This document shows, piece by piece, positions 1 through 9,375 of a stretch of DNA of 43,321 nucleotides. Each line of letters starts with the position of its first letter. Position 1 is the first letter of the stretch. The DNA comes from Ureibacillus aquaedulcis (GTDB lineage Bacteria > Bacillota > Bacilli > Bacillales_A > Planococcaceae). The translations under genes were made by a program, and so were the position numbers. The notes beneath the pieces were generated by a model, which saw only the letters and a program-made list of their open reading frames with translations, was not told where the DNA came from and did not search any database. The stretch spans positions 1 through 43,321 of the forward strand of contig NZ_JAUHTQ010000021.1 of assembly GCF_030418165.1 (NCBI RefSeq). The letters run 5' to 3'.

Positions 1-3
1 CGC

Positions 4-33
4 AAACCACTGAGTATTCAGTGGTTTTTTTAT
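4..33 (+). terminator. Rho-independent terminator of an upstream unit
   Basis: A 9-bp perfect stem (AACCACTGA/TCAGTGGTT) with a GTAT loop is followed by a run of T. It ends a transcription unit lying left of the window. In B. subtilis an rRNA operon and yaaC lie just before guaB, so this could end an rRNA operon, but that cannot be seen here. Confidence 0.85.
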
Positions 34-113
34 TATAAGAAAACCATCAACTATAGAAACCGAGAGTTGGCCAGCCGGGAACACGGATGCACCCCTGTGA
101 AAGTGGAAGACTT

Positions 114-280
114 CATTGCTATCATTTGATGCCATTTTCTTTTTGAATCGTCCTAATACTCTCATCGCATTGCTACTGTTTACGCCTTCGCTTGCCGTAA
201 CTCGTCGTATAAACAGATTCATTGCTACCGCTTCCCCCCTTGCTAGCACCAAAACGTTGTAAAAGCAGCCGCATTGCTAC
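114..280 (-). repeat. Degenerate tandem repeat, about 52-bp period, four units
   Basis: On the minus strand the core GTAGCAATG occurs at 280-272, 228-220 and 176-168, with ATAGCAATG at 122-114. The spacings are 52, 52 and 54 bp. Beyond the core, the first two minus-strand units still match at roughly half of their positions, so this looks like a decayed tandem repeat rather than chance. A minus-strand frame starting at the ATG at 222 (reading NLFIRRVTASEG) stays open to the left edge of the window and through the terminator at 4-33, which argues against it being a real gene. Confidence 0.6.
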
Positions 281-819
281 CGTCTGCTCATTAACTTTCT
301 TCGAACCTTCCTATATGCCTTGATTAACATAAAATCTCTCCTGCTCTTAATTTTAGAAAGATTAGTTTTAAAATTCTTAAAGAACACGCATGATTCATTA
401 ATAGAGATGAGGAAGTAATAAAATATCGCTGCCTTATCTTGCATTGATCAATAGAGGTTTTAGTTTATGGAGAATATCTTGAAAAGCAGCACCGACAGAC
501 AATACTATTGGAAATTAGGGATGTTTGTTAACAGCACACTTGCGAAAACAATCATATTAATTAAAATAATTTGTAAAAATGAATTAAGTTTCCAATTCAC
601 TAGAAAATGAAATTATTAAAGGGAAACTTCATTTAAGTTAGTTGAATGCGTTTACATATATTTGGATATTCTTATATTTCCTATTCGAGTCAATAATTCT
701 CGTTGAGAAGTAAATACTAAATCAAGTTGCTCATAGGATCTATTTGGTGATACATTAAATGAAAACTTAGGACATAGATATAATAGAATTATCCGAATAA
801 TCTTTCTTTTAAAGTGTTC
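281..819. other. Gene-poor AT-rich region upstream of guaB
   Basis: No convincing gene is visible. The only sizeable frame is a 61-codon minus-strand one at 652-837, which has no clear ribosome-binding site and no recognisable motif and runs into the guaB -35 element. B. subtilis has yaaC at this position; no yaaC-like protein can be read here. Confidence 0.5.
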
Positions 820-848
820 TTGACACTTAGATTCCATGTTGTTAATCT
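820..848 (+). promoter_or_regulatory. guaB promoter (sigma-A type)
   Basis: The -35 TTGACA (820-825) and -10 TAATCT (843-848) are separated by 17 bp. Transcription would start near 855, leaving a leader of about 34 nt before the guaB ATG, with the GGAGG site at 874-878. No guanine riboswitch fits in so short a leader. Confidence 0.75.
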
Positions 849-867
849 TACAATTAATATTCTTTAA

Positions 868-2352
<1,485 letters not shown>

Positions 2353-2367
2353 TAGATTGGGAACCTC

Positions 2368-2417
2368 AAGCATACTTTTAACGTCAGCATTTGATGTTAG
2401 AAGTGTGCTTTTTTTCT
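2368..2417 (+). terminator. guaB terminator
   Basis: A long stem of about 18 bp (5' arm 2368-2385, 3' arm 2393-2410, including G-U pairs) is followed by TTTTTTTCT just after the guaB stop codon. Confidence 0.88.
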
Positions 2418-2518
2418 CTATCCAAGTAGAACGCAAATCTATAATGAGTGAATTTATTGGGGATACAATCGTTTTATGGATAGTATTTCTACTAATTCCC
2501 TAAATTTATTAAAATAAA

Positions 2519-2549
2519 ACGTTTAACCATGATTTTCTATTGTAAACGT
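2519..2549. promoter_or_regulatory. Inverted repeat upstream of dacA
   Basis: ACGTTTA at 2519-2525 is mirrored exactly by TAAACGT at 2543-2549, 17 bp apart. It lies 70-100 bp before the dacA start, where an operator or leader hairpin could be. I see no known binding consensus, and I could not place a -35/-10 pair confidently. Confidence 0.35.
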
Positions 2550-2619
2550 AATATTTTTCTTGCAAGTTCTATGATAAAATGACGAAAGTAAAGTAAAAAA
2601 TAAATTGGAGGTATTTTTA

Positions 2620-3954
2620 GTGAAAACAGCTAAGAAAGCATCGTGGTTTAGCCTGTTGATGATTCCTATTCTGTTATTAAGCACTTTTGTTTCAGCTATA
2701 CCAAGTGCAAGTGCGGAAACAGATTTAGGCATAAACGTGGATGCAGCGATTTTGATTGACGCAGATACAGGGAAGATTTTATATGAACAAAACGCAGACA
2801 CTTCTTTAGGAATTGCGAGTATGTCGAAAATGATGTCTGAGTATATCCTGCTAGATGCCATTAAAGAAGGAACAATAACTTGGGATCAACAATACCATGT
2901 TACCGAATATACATATAAAATGTCGCAAGACCGTGCTTTAAGCAATGTACCTTTAAGAAGAGATGGAACATACTCAATTCAAGAGTTATATGAAGCAATG
3001 GCAATCTATTCAGCAAATGCTGCAACAGTAGGGATTGCCGAAACAATTGCGGGGTCTGAAACAGAATTCGTCAAACTGATGAATGAAAAAGCAAAAGAAA
3101 TTGGTCTGGAAGGTTATAGTTTTGTAAATGCAACTGGTTTAAATAATGCGGATCTTTTTGGCATGCACCCTGAAGGCACTGGGGCTGAAGATGAAAACGT
3201 GATGCCAGCACGATCTGTAGCAAAGCTTGCTTACCATCTTTTAAAAGATCACCCGGAAGTATTGGAGACTTCTAGTATTCCAAAGAAAACTTTCCGTGAA
3301 GGCACAGACGACCAAATTGAAATGGCTAACTGGAACTGGATGCTGCCAGGTTTAGTAAGTGAATATCAGGGTGTGGACGGTTTAAAAACAGGTTCAACAC
3401 TTTTAGCAGGCCAATGTTTCACTGGAACTGCGGAGCGTAATGGAACTCGCTTAATCGCGGTTGTAATGAATGCGAAAGATTCAAAAGGAAATAGTGTACG
3501 GACTGCCCGTTTTGATGCAGCTGCAAAGTTATTCAACTATGGTTTTGAGCAATTTACAAAACAAGAAATTGTTCCAAGCAACTATGTCTTCGAAGGCAAT
3601 GAAACACTTGCCGTTACAAAAGGGAAAGAAGATAATGTTGATATTGCAGTAAAAGAGCCGATTTCTCTAGTAGTAAAAACAAATGAAAAAGATTTATATG
3701 TTCCTAAATTGGAACTGGACAAGAAATCCCTCGAAGCAGGAGTTGAAAAAGGGGCGGTTGTCGGTAAAGTCGTCATCGAAAAAACTGAAGGTGAAGATTA
3801 TGGATTTATCGATGGCAAAGATTTTTCAACGGATGTCGTGACAACAAATAGTGTCGAACGTGCTGGATTTGTATCCCTATTCTTCCAAGGAGTAGGCAGC
3901 TTCTTCGGAAATGTATGGGATGGAATTACAGGATTTGTTGGTGGATTGTTCTAA
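2620..3954 (+). CDS. dacA: D-alanyl-D-alanine carboxypeptidase (PBP5)
   Basis: DacA trims the terminal D-Ala from peptidoglycan pentapeptides at the outer face of the membrane. The 444-residue product shows all three serine penicillin-recognising motifs: SMSK at 67-70 (nucleophile Ser67), SAN at 131-133 and KTG at 256-258. A signal peptide ends near ASA at residue 32. The C-terminus is an amphipathic aromatic helix (FFQGVGSFFGNVWDGI), the membrane anchor typical of PBP5. I chose GTG 2620 because it follows TTGGAGGT at 8-nt spacing; the in-frame TTG at 2605 lies inside that ribosome-binding site. The gene is followed by its own terminator, and its place next to guaB matches B. subtilis. Confidence 0.96.
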   Translation: MKTAKKASWFSLLMIPILLLSTFVSAIPSASAETDLGINVDAAILIDADTGKILYEQNADTSLGIASMSKMMSEYILLDAIKEGTITWDQQYHVTEYTYKMSQDRALSNVPLRRDGTYSIQELYEAMAIYSANAATVGIAETIAGSETEFVKLMNEKAKEIGLEGYSFVNATGLNNADLFGMHPEGTGAEDENVMPARSVAKLAYHLLKDHPEVLETSSIPKKTFREGTDDQIEMANWNWMLPGLVSEYQGVDGLKTGSTLLAGQCFTGTAERNGTRLIAVVMNAKDSKGNSVRTARFDAAAKLFNYGFEQFTKQEIVPSNYVFEGNETLAVTKGKEDNVDIAVKEPISLVVKTNEKDLYVPKLELDKKSLEAGVEKGAVVGKVVIEKTEGEDYGFIDGKDFSTDVVTTNSVERAGFVSLFFQGVGSFFGNVWDGITGFVGGLF

Positions 3955-3960
3955 TTTCAA

Positions 3961-3997
3961 GCTGTTCTATGATGAAAACTCATAGAGCAGTTTTTTG
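3961..3997 (+). terminator. dacA terminator
   Basis: The 12-bp stem GCTGTTCTATGA/TCATAGAGCAGT with a 7-nt loop, followed by six T, starts 6 nt after the dacA stop codon. Confidence 0.9.
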
Positions 3998-4138
3998 TTG
4001 TTCAAGAAAGCGCAAACAACCGCAAAAGACTAAGCATTGTGCTGGTTGCTATTGAATCTGTCACACTCTTTTTTTTCTTGGACAAGACAACCTCGCCCAA
4101 CTCTTTCATAAGCTAGTTGGTGAAGGAGCGTGATAGAA

Positions 4139-5974
4139 GTGTGCGGAATAACAGGTTGGATTGATTATACACGATCTTTGCAAAATCAAGTGTCAATTAT
4201 GAAGGATATGACAGAAACTTTGAGTAAGAGAGGCCCGGATGAAGGCAATATTTGGTCCAGCACACATGCGCTATTAGGGCATCGTCGTCTAGCTGTAATT
4301 GATTTGGTTGGCGGAAAGCAGCCCATGATCAAAACACATCAAAACAAATCGTATTGCATGGTGTATAATGGAGAACTTTATAATACAGAAGAAATTCGCC
4401 AAGAGCTTTTACAGCGCGGATACAGCTTTTCTACAACATCAGATACGGAAGTGTTGCTAGCTTCATTCATTGAGTGGAGGGAGCAATGTGTCGAGTATTT
4501 GAATGGAATCTATGCATTTGCAGTTTGGGATCAACAAGAGGAGACGTTATATGCCTTCCGTGACCGTTTAGGGGTTAAGCCTTTCTTTTACGCATTAAAA
4601 GAAGGTTCTTTATTATTTGGTTCTGAAATCAAGGCCATACTGGCCAATCCTCAAATAACCCCTCAAATCGATCGCAAGGGGCTTTCAGCATTATTAAGTA
4701 TTGGACCATCAAGAGTACCAGGAAATGGTGTTTATAAAGGGATAGAAGAGCTGGAGCCAGGGAATGCGATGAAATTCTCTAAAGAGGGCTTGAAAATATG
4801 GCGTTACTGGAACGTAAAAAGTGAAAAGCATGAACATTCCTTTGAAGAAACAGTAGAGCAAGTCCGTTATCTGGTGACAGACGCGATTAAGCGTCAGCTT
4901 GTATCAGATGTACCGCTATGTACATTTTTATCCGGTGGTTTGGATTCAAGTATCATTACGGCCATTGCAGCAAATTCGTACAATCAAGAAGGACGTACAT
5001 TGCAAACCTACTCCATAGATTATGAGGGTAACGAAGAATTCTTTGAAAAAAACGATTTTCAAACATCCCAAGACAGCTACTGGATTAATAAGATGACGCA
5101 AGAATTTCAGACAAATCATTTTGATATCGTTCTTTCTCAAAGAGATATTGTGGACTATTTGGAAGAGGCAATGCTGGTGCGTGACTTACCTGGTATGGTC
5201 GATATCGATAGTTCACTGCTGGTTGCTTGTCGCGTTATTAAGGAAGGATATACAGTGGCATTATCGGGTGAGTGTGCAGATGAAGTGTTTGGAGGATATC
5301 CATGGTTCCATCGAGATTATGAGCTTTTCCCGTGGATTCGCTCGGCCGATGAACGGGAAGGATTCTTGAGAAAAGAATGGACGTCCAAACTACAATTAAA
5401 GGACTTTATGAAGCATGCATTTGAGGAAGCTGTAAAAGATTCACCTAAACTAGAAGGTGAAGATCCAAAAGCAGCAAAGCAACGTGAACTCTTTTATTTA
5501 AATATGCGATATTTCATGCAGACATTATTGGAACGTAAAGACCGCATGAGTATGGGAGCAAGTTTGGAAGTTCGTGTTCCATTTGCAGATCACCGGATTG
5601 TTGAATATCTATGGAATATTCCGTGGGAAATGAAAAATGTGGGAAATATGGAGAAGGGGCTTTTACGAAAGGCGGTCGAAGGTCTTTTACCAGAAGAAGT
5701 ATTATATCGCAAGAAGAATCCATACCCAAAAACATATCATCCTGCATACACAAATGGTGTGAAAGAGTTATTGGGCAGTACACTACAAAGGAAAGAATCG
5801 ATACTGCACGAGCTATTTGAAAAAGACCAACTAGAGCAACTTGTTTCAACGGGCGGATCATCCTTTAAAGTACCGTGGTTTGGTCAACTGATGGCTGGAC
5901 CTCAGCTGCTCGCATACTTAGTGCAAATCGATCGCTGGTTTGAAAAGTATAATATCGAGCTACTAGAACAATAA
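4139..5974 (+). CDS. asnB: Asparagine synthetase (glutamine-hydrolysing)
   Basis: This enzyme makes asparagine from aspartate, ATP and glutamine. The N-terminal class II glutaminase domain (about 1-190) begins MCGITGW, with nucleophile Cys2, and carries RGPDEG at 31-36 and YNGELYN at 76-82. The synthetase domain has the ATP-pyrophosphatase P-loop SGGLDS at 265-270 and SGECADEVFGG. I chose GTG 4139 because it places Cys at position 2 after Met removal, as the chemistry requires, and follows GAAGGAG with 10-nt spacing; the in-frame GTG at 4130 would bury the nucleophile. The length (611 aa) is near that of B. subtilis AsnO, but the sequence does not look like a close orthologue of AsnB or AsnO, so the symbol is a family label. 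It is not part of the B. subtilis guaB-dacA-pdx block, which suggests a lineage-specific insertion. Confidence 0.9.
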   Translation: MCGITGWIDYTRSLQNQVSIMKDMTETLSKRGPDEGNIWSSTHALLGHRRLAVIDLVGGKQPMIKTHQNKSYCMVYNGELYNTEEIRQELLQRGYSFSTTSDTEVLLASFIEWREQCVEYLNGIYAFAVWDQQEETLYAFRDRLGVKPFFYALKEGSLLFGSEIKAILANPQITPQIDRKGLSALLSIGPSRVPGNGVYKGIEELEPGNAMKFSKEGLKIWRYWNVKSEKHEHSFEETVEQVRYLVTDAIKRQLVSDVPLCTFLSGGLDSSIITAIAANSYNQEGRTLQTYSIDYEGNEEFFEKNDFQTSQDSYWINKMTQEFQTNHFDIVLSQRDIVDYLEEAMLVRDLPGMVDIDSSLLVACRVIKEGYTVALSGECADEVFGGYPWFHRDYELFPWIRSADEREGFLRKEWTSKLQLKDFMKHAFEEAVKDSPKLEGEDPKAAKQRELFYLNMRYFMQTLLERKDRMSMGASLEVRVPFADHRIVEYLWNIPWEMKNVGNMEKGLLRKAVEGLLPEEVLYRKKNPYPKTYHPAYTNGVKELLGSTLQRKESILHELFEKDQLEQLVSTGGSSFKVPWFGQLMAGPQLLAYLVQIDRWFEKYNIELLEQ

Positions 5975-6018
5975 GAAAAAGGGGGAGTCTCAATACTCAT
6001 GAGATTTCCCCTTTTTTT
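5975..6018. terminator. Bidirectional terminator between asnB and pdxR
   Basis: An A-run and GGGGGAGTCTCA pair with TGAGATTTCCCC and a T-run, so the hairpin can stop transcription from both sides. The pdxR stop codon (5990-5992 on the minus strand) lies within the hairpin, so the final pdxR codons form part of the structure. Confidence 0.88.
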
Positions 6019-7423
6019 GGCCTTTATTAATCCCCCAACAAGCCATGAGTTTGTGAATTGCAGGTTCGAGATCTTCAAGTGCTACACCGCCAAATCCCAA
6101 CAGAAATGTCGGTCGTTCATATTTGATTGATTTGAGTAAGTAGTCAGTTACAGGATAAACAGCAATTCCAGCTTTATTTGCAAGCTGCTTTAACTCATAT
6201 TCTGATTTGTTTAACGGTACCGATATTAATATATGCATACCGGCATGGTCCCCGGCAATCCTGATAGAAGGGTAGGAGCTTGTTAAAGTATTTGTTAGCC
6301 TATCATGCTTTTTACGGTAAATTTTCCGCATACGATTCAAGTGCTTCGAAAAGTGGCCATCTTTCATGAAATTCGCCAATAGATGTTGATCAAATCTTGG
6401 AACAGTCGCAGAGTAATAACTAAAGATTTCTTTGTATGATGGCAAAAGTGCCGGCGGTAAAACAAAATAAGCTACACGTAAAGAGGGCATTAATGATTTT
6501 GTAAAAGTACTTAGATAAATGACCTTATCATTTTGGTCCATCCCCTGCAAGGCTGGAATTGGTTTTCCGATATAGCGGAATTCACTATCATAATCATCCT
6601 CGATGATATACCGATTAACTGCTTTTGATGCCCAGTTCAAAAGTTGTGTTCTTCGGGCAGCTGATAACACGGCTCCGGTAGGGAATTGGTGAGAAGGAGT
6701 GATGTAGACAATATTGGCATCGGTTTTTTCTAGTTCATCTACAATTAGCCCGTCTTCATCTACAGCAATAGGAACGGCTTTGTTTTTTAAATGAATTCTT
6801 GGAATCGCGGAATAACCTGGATTTTCGAGGGCTATTTTAGAATTCGTTTCAATCAATCTTAAAATCATCGGCAATAATTGCTCAGTTCCAGATCCAATGA
6901 CAATTTGCTCAGGGGTACATATAATTCCCCTGGATTGATATAAATAGTTCGCAATTTCTAAACGAAGCTCATATTCCCCTTGCGGTTCGCCTACTTGGAG
7001 ATATTCTTTTGAAGGATAATCAAATAGATCCTTTGCATATTTCCTCCAAATAGCAAAAGGGAAGGATTCTGTATCTATTTTTCCGGGATGAAAGTTATAT
7101 TGATATGGCTCGGGTGCACTGTAGCGAGTTTCAATTACTTTTTTAGGCGACTTGCTTTCAATAAAGGGAAGTTCATCAATTTCTTCCACGAAGAATCCTA
7201 TCCGTGGCTTCGAAACGATATAGCCCTCTGCCAGCAGCTGTCCATATGCAATCTCCACTGTTGTTTGGCTAATATTTAAAAAGTCGGCAAGTTTCCTTTT
7301 GGAGGGCAATTTTGTACCGACTTCGATTTGTTTTGTAATGATGGCATCCTTCATTCCTACATAGAGTTGTTCATATAAAGGTTTTTTGCTATTTTTTTCT
7401 AACTCGAAAATCAGCATATCCAT
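5990..7423 (-). CDS. pdxR: MocR/GabR-type PLP-dependent regulator, PdxR
   Basis: PdxR proteins sense pyridoxal phosphate; in other Gram-positive bacteria they activate pdxST and repress themselves. The 477-residue product has a GntR-type winged helix at about 10-80 (LPSKRKLADFLNISQTTVE). A type I aminotransferase-like domain follows, with the likely PLP lysine Lys309 in TFTKSL and EDDYDSEFRY at 275-284. The ATG at 7423 is preceded by AGGAGG at 7-nt spacing. The gene is divergent from pdxS, with 107 bp between them containing overlapping promoters. The position next to pdxST is the main reason for naming it PdxR rather than GabR; the effector has not been shown here. Confidence 0.9.
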   Translation of the reverse strand: MDMLIFELEKNSKKPLYEQLYVGMKDAIITKQIEVGTKLPSKRKLADFLNISQTTVEIAYGQLLAEGYIVSKPRIGFFVEEIDELPFIESKSPKKVIETRYSAPEPYQYNFHPGKIDTESFPFAIWRKYAKDLFDYPSKEYLQVGEPQGEYELRLEIANYLYQSRGIICTPEQIVIGSGTEQLLPMILRLIETNSKIALENPGYSAIPRIHLKNKAVPIAVDEDGLIVDELEKTDANIVYITPSHQFPTGAVLSAARRTQLLNWASKAVNRYIIEDDYDSEFRYIGKPIPALQGMDQNDKVIYLSTFTKSLMPSLRVAYFVLPPALLPSYKEIFSYYSATVPRFDQHLLANFMKDGHFSKHLNRMRKIYRKKHDRLTNTLTSSYPSIRIAGDHAGMHILISVPLNKSEYELKQLANKAGIAVYPVTDYLLKSIKYERPTFLLGFGGVALEDLEPAIHKLMACWGINKGQKKGKSHEY

Positions 7424-7439
7424 GGCATTTCCTCCTATG

Positions 7440-7497
7440 TGACCTTATGAAATTATAATAAATTGACTCTTTCTATATGGTCAACTTCCATTATACT
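7440..7497. promoter_or_regulatory. Overlapping divergent pdxR / pdxS promoters with candidate PdxR sites
   Basis: On the minus strand, -35 TTGACC (7484-7479) and -10 TATTAT (7460-7455), 18 bp apart, fit pdxR. On the plus strand, -10 TATACT (7492-7497) fits pdxS but has no good -35 at 17 bp, as expected of an activated promoter. TGACC (7440-7444) and GGTCA (7479-7483) form an inverted pair 34 bp apart; the second lies over the pdxR -35. These are candidate regulator sites by inference. Confidence 0.6.
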
Positions 7498-7530
7498 TTA
7501 CTTCAATAGGATATTGGAGGGAAATTTTAC

Positions 7531-8415
7531 ATGAAACTACTTGGAACAGAAACAGTAAAACGTGGGATGGCAGAAATGCAAAAAGGTGGCGTCATCATGG
7601 ACGTGATTAATGCAGAGCAAGCGAAAATTGCTGAAGCGGCAGGGGCAGTCGCAGTCATGGCTTTGGAACGTGTACCATCAGATATTCGAAAAGCTGGCGG
7701 CGTGGCACGAATGGCTGACCCCCGCATTGTAGAAGAGGTGATGAATGCTGTATCCATTCCGGTTATGGCAAAGGCCCGAATTGGACATATTGTGGAAGCT
7801 CGTGTACTTGAATCAATGGGTGTGGATTATATTGATGAAAGTGAAGTATTAACTCCCGCTGATGAGGAATTCCACTTACTAAAAAGTGAATATACCGTAC
7901 CGTTTGTGTGTGGTTGCCGGGATCTTGGTGAAGCGGCCCGTCGTATTGGGGAAGGCGCTTCCATGCTTCGTACAAAAGGTGAGCCAGGTACAGGCAATAT
8001 CGTTGAGGCTGTAAGACATATCCGAAAAGTTAATGCACAAGTTCGTCGTGTTGTCGGCATGAATCTAGATGAACTTATGACGGAAGCCAAAGTACTAGGC
8101 GCACCATATGAATTGTTGGTTGAAATTAAGAAATTAGGACGTCTTCCCGTGGTCAATTTCGCCGCTGGTGGCGTTGCTACACCTGCAGACGCTGCACTAA
8201 TGATGGAATTAGGGGCAGATGGAGTTTTTGTTGGCTCGGGTATTTTTAAATCCGATAACCCTGAAAAGTTTGCCCGTGCCATTGTGGAAGCAACAACTCA
8301 TTACAAGGATTATAAATTAATCGCCGAAATCTCAAAAGAACTTGGCAGCCCAATGAAAGGTATTGATATTTCAACACTTCCGGAAAATGAGCGCATGCAG
8401 GAACGAGGCTGGTAA
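7531..8415 (+). CDS. pdxS: Pyridoxal 5'-phosphate synthase, PdxS (lyase) subunit
   Basis: PdxS condenses ribose 5-phosphate, glyceraldehyde 3-phosphate and ammonia to PLP in the DXP-independent vitamin B6 pathway. The 294-residue (beta/alpha)8 protein carries the Schiff-base Lys81 in MAKARIGH. Further conserved family sequences include [20 protein letters not shown] and the phosphate-binding loop [12 protein letters not shown]. It receives ammonia from the glutaminase PdxT, encoded 1 nt downstream. ATG 7531 follows TTGGAGGG. The family forms a 12-plus-12 complex with PdxT. The gene lies divergent from pdxR, which probably controls it. No anomaly was seen. Confidence 0.98.
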   Translation: MKLLGTETVKRGMAEMQKGGVIMDVINAEQAKIAEAAGAVAVMALERVPSDIRKAGGVARMADPRIVEEVMNAVSIPVMAKARIGHIVEARVLESMGVDYIDESEVLTPADEEFHLLKSEYTVPFVCGCRDLGEAARRIGEGASMLRTKGEPGTGNIVEAVRHIRKVNAQVRRVVGMNLDELMTEAKVLGAPYELLVEIKKLGRLPVVNFAAGGVATPADAALMMELGADGVFVGSGIFKSDNPEKFARAIVEATTHYKDYKLIAEISKELGSPMKGIDISTLPENERMQERGW

Positions 8416-8416
8416 G

Positions 8417-9019
8417 ATGAGGATAGGAGTTCTTGCTTTACAAGGAGCCGTCAGAGAGCATATTCAACAGATTCAATCGCTGGGGTGTGAAGCCATCGAA
8501 GTCAAATCCTTGAATGATCTCTCTGGATTAAATGGATTGGTACTACCTGGTGGAGAAAGCACAACAATGCGGAAATTATTGGACCGTTATCAATTGCTGA
8601 ACCCAATCCGTACCTTAGCCCAGCTAGGAATACCCATGTTTGGAACGTGTGCTGGACTTATTTTGTTGGCAAAAGAAATCGTCGGTAAGGATGAAGCACA
8701 TTTAAAACTAATGGATGTTGTAATAGAGCGCAATTCATTTGGCAGACAGGTCGACAGTTTTGAAGTGAAAATCTCGGCAGATCAGATCGGCGACGCCATT
8801 CCAGCGGTATTTATCAGAGCCCCTCATATCGTTTCGGTTGGTCCTGATGTTGAAATCTTGGCCCAATATGATGGACGTATAGTTTTAGCGAAAGAAGGGC
8901 AATATTTAGGATGTTCGTTTCATCCAGAATTAACGACTGATACACGTCTGATGGAATATTTTATTAATATGGCGAAAGAATTTCATCCGTATACACTTGC
9001 AAAATCGAACAGCATATAG
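8417..9019 (+). CDS. pdxT: Pyridoxal 5'-phosphate synthase, PdxT (glutaminase) subunit
   Basis: PdxT hydrolyses glutamine and channels ammonia to PdxS. The 200-residue class I amidotransferase shows the oxyanion and nucleophile motif GTCAG with Cys78, the PGGEST loop at 44-49, and the His169/Glu171 pair in SFHPEL. The start at ATG 8417, one base after the pdxS TAA, is chosen because MRIGVLALQGAV is the usual family N-terminus; an in-frame ATG at 8363 would add 18 residues that overlap pdxS. The ribosome-binding site is weak, so translational coupling to pdxS is likely. There is no terminator between pdxT and the serS leader other than the T-box terminator. Confidence 0.97.
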   Translation: MRIGVLALQGAVREHIQQIQSLGCEAIEVKSLNDLSGLNGLVLPGGESTTMRKLLDRYQLLNPIRTLAQLGIPMFGTCAGLILLAKEIVGKDEAHLKLMDVVIERNSFGRQVDSFEVKISADQIGDAIPAVFIRAPHIVSVGPDVEILAQYDGRIVLAKEGQYLGCSFHPELTTDTRLMEYFINMAKEFHPYTLAKSNSI

Positions 9020-9037
9020 TACATTATGGGTAATTTA

Positions 9038-9056
9038 ATTCGCGAAAACCGCGAAT
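9038..9056. repeat. Perfect inverted repeat between pdxT and the serS T-box
   Basis: ATTCGCG and CGCGAAT flank a 5-nt loop (AAAAC). There is no T-run on the plus side, so it is not a standard terminator. It lies just before the T-box and may protect an mRNA end or be an operator. Confidence 0.4.
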
Positions 9057-9069
9057 GGGATATTGATAA

Positions 9070-9298
9070 CATCGATGATAGGAAGTAGTAACAAGCAAGT
9101 TTTTTTTAGAGAGTCAGCGGGTGGTGAAAGCTGATAAAAACACTTGTGAATCCGTCCTTGAGCTGCTTAAGCTGAATTCGCAGTAGGCTTTTGCCGGTTG
9201 AAAAGCCGTTATGAGATAAGTGGATTAGAATGCGTTCTAATCAATTAGGGTGGCAACGCGGGTAGCTCTCGTCCCTTTATGGGGATGAGGGCTTTTTT
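9070..9298 (+). promoter_or_regulatory. T-box riboswitch (serine, specifier UCC) of serS
   Basis: The leader begins with a GGAAGTAGTA-type Stem I start near 9080. The likely specifier is TCC at 9151-9153, after GTGAA, a serine codon. The T-box core AGGGTGGCAACGCGGG is at 9247-9262, with the UGGC that pairs with the uncharged tRNA acceptor end. The competing terminator is at 9264-9297. By family knowledge, uncharged tRNA-Ser binding favours the antiterminator and lets serS be transcribed. Confidence 0.95.
9264..9297 (+). terminator. T-box-controlled terminator of the serS leader
   Basis: AGCTCTCGTCCC pairs with GGGATGAGGGCT (with G-U pairs), followed by TTTTTT. Its 5' arm overlaps the end of the antiterminator region, so the two structures exclude each other. 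Confidence 0.9.
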
Positions 9299-9375
9299 GT
9301 GTTCTCTTTCTCTAGTACGGTGAAGTGGATGGAGTAACAATGGTATCAATAAATTAGAAAAATGGAGGAATCAAC

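Noticed and set aside
1..222. Minus-strand open frame over the 52-bp repeats running off the left edge
   Set aside because: It reads through a strong terminator, uses repeat cores in shifting frames, and has no ribosome-binding site. Kept only as a repeat.
114..280. Could the evenly spaced cores be a CRISPR array?
   Set aside because: The conserved core is only 9 bp, the spacing segments are themselves related, and no cas genes are present.
643..656. cre-like TGAATGCGTTTACA
   Set aside because: One conserved position differs, and it lies about 170 bp upstream of the likely guaB promoter with no gene between; not convincing.
652..837. 61-codon minus-strand reading frame upstream of guaB
   Set aside because: No convincing ribosome-binding site, no recognisable motif, and it overlaps the guaB -35 element; probably chance in AT-rich DNA.
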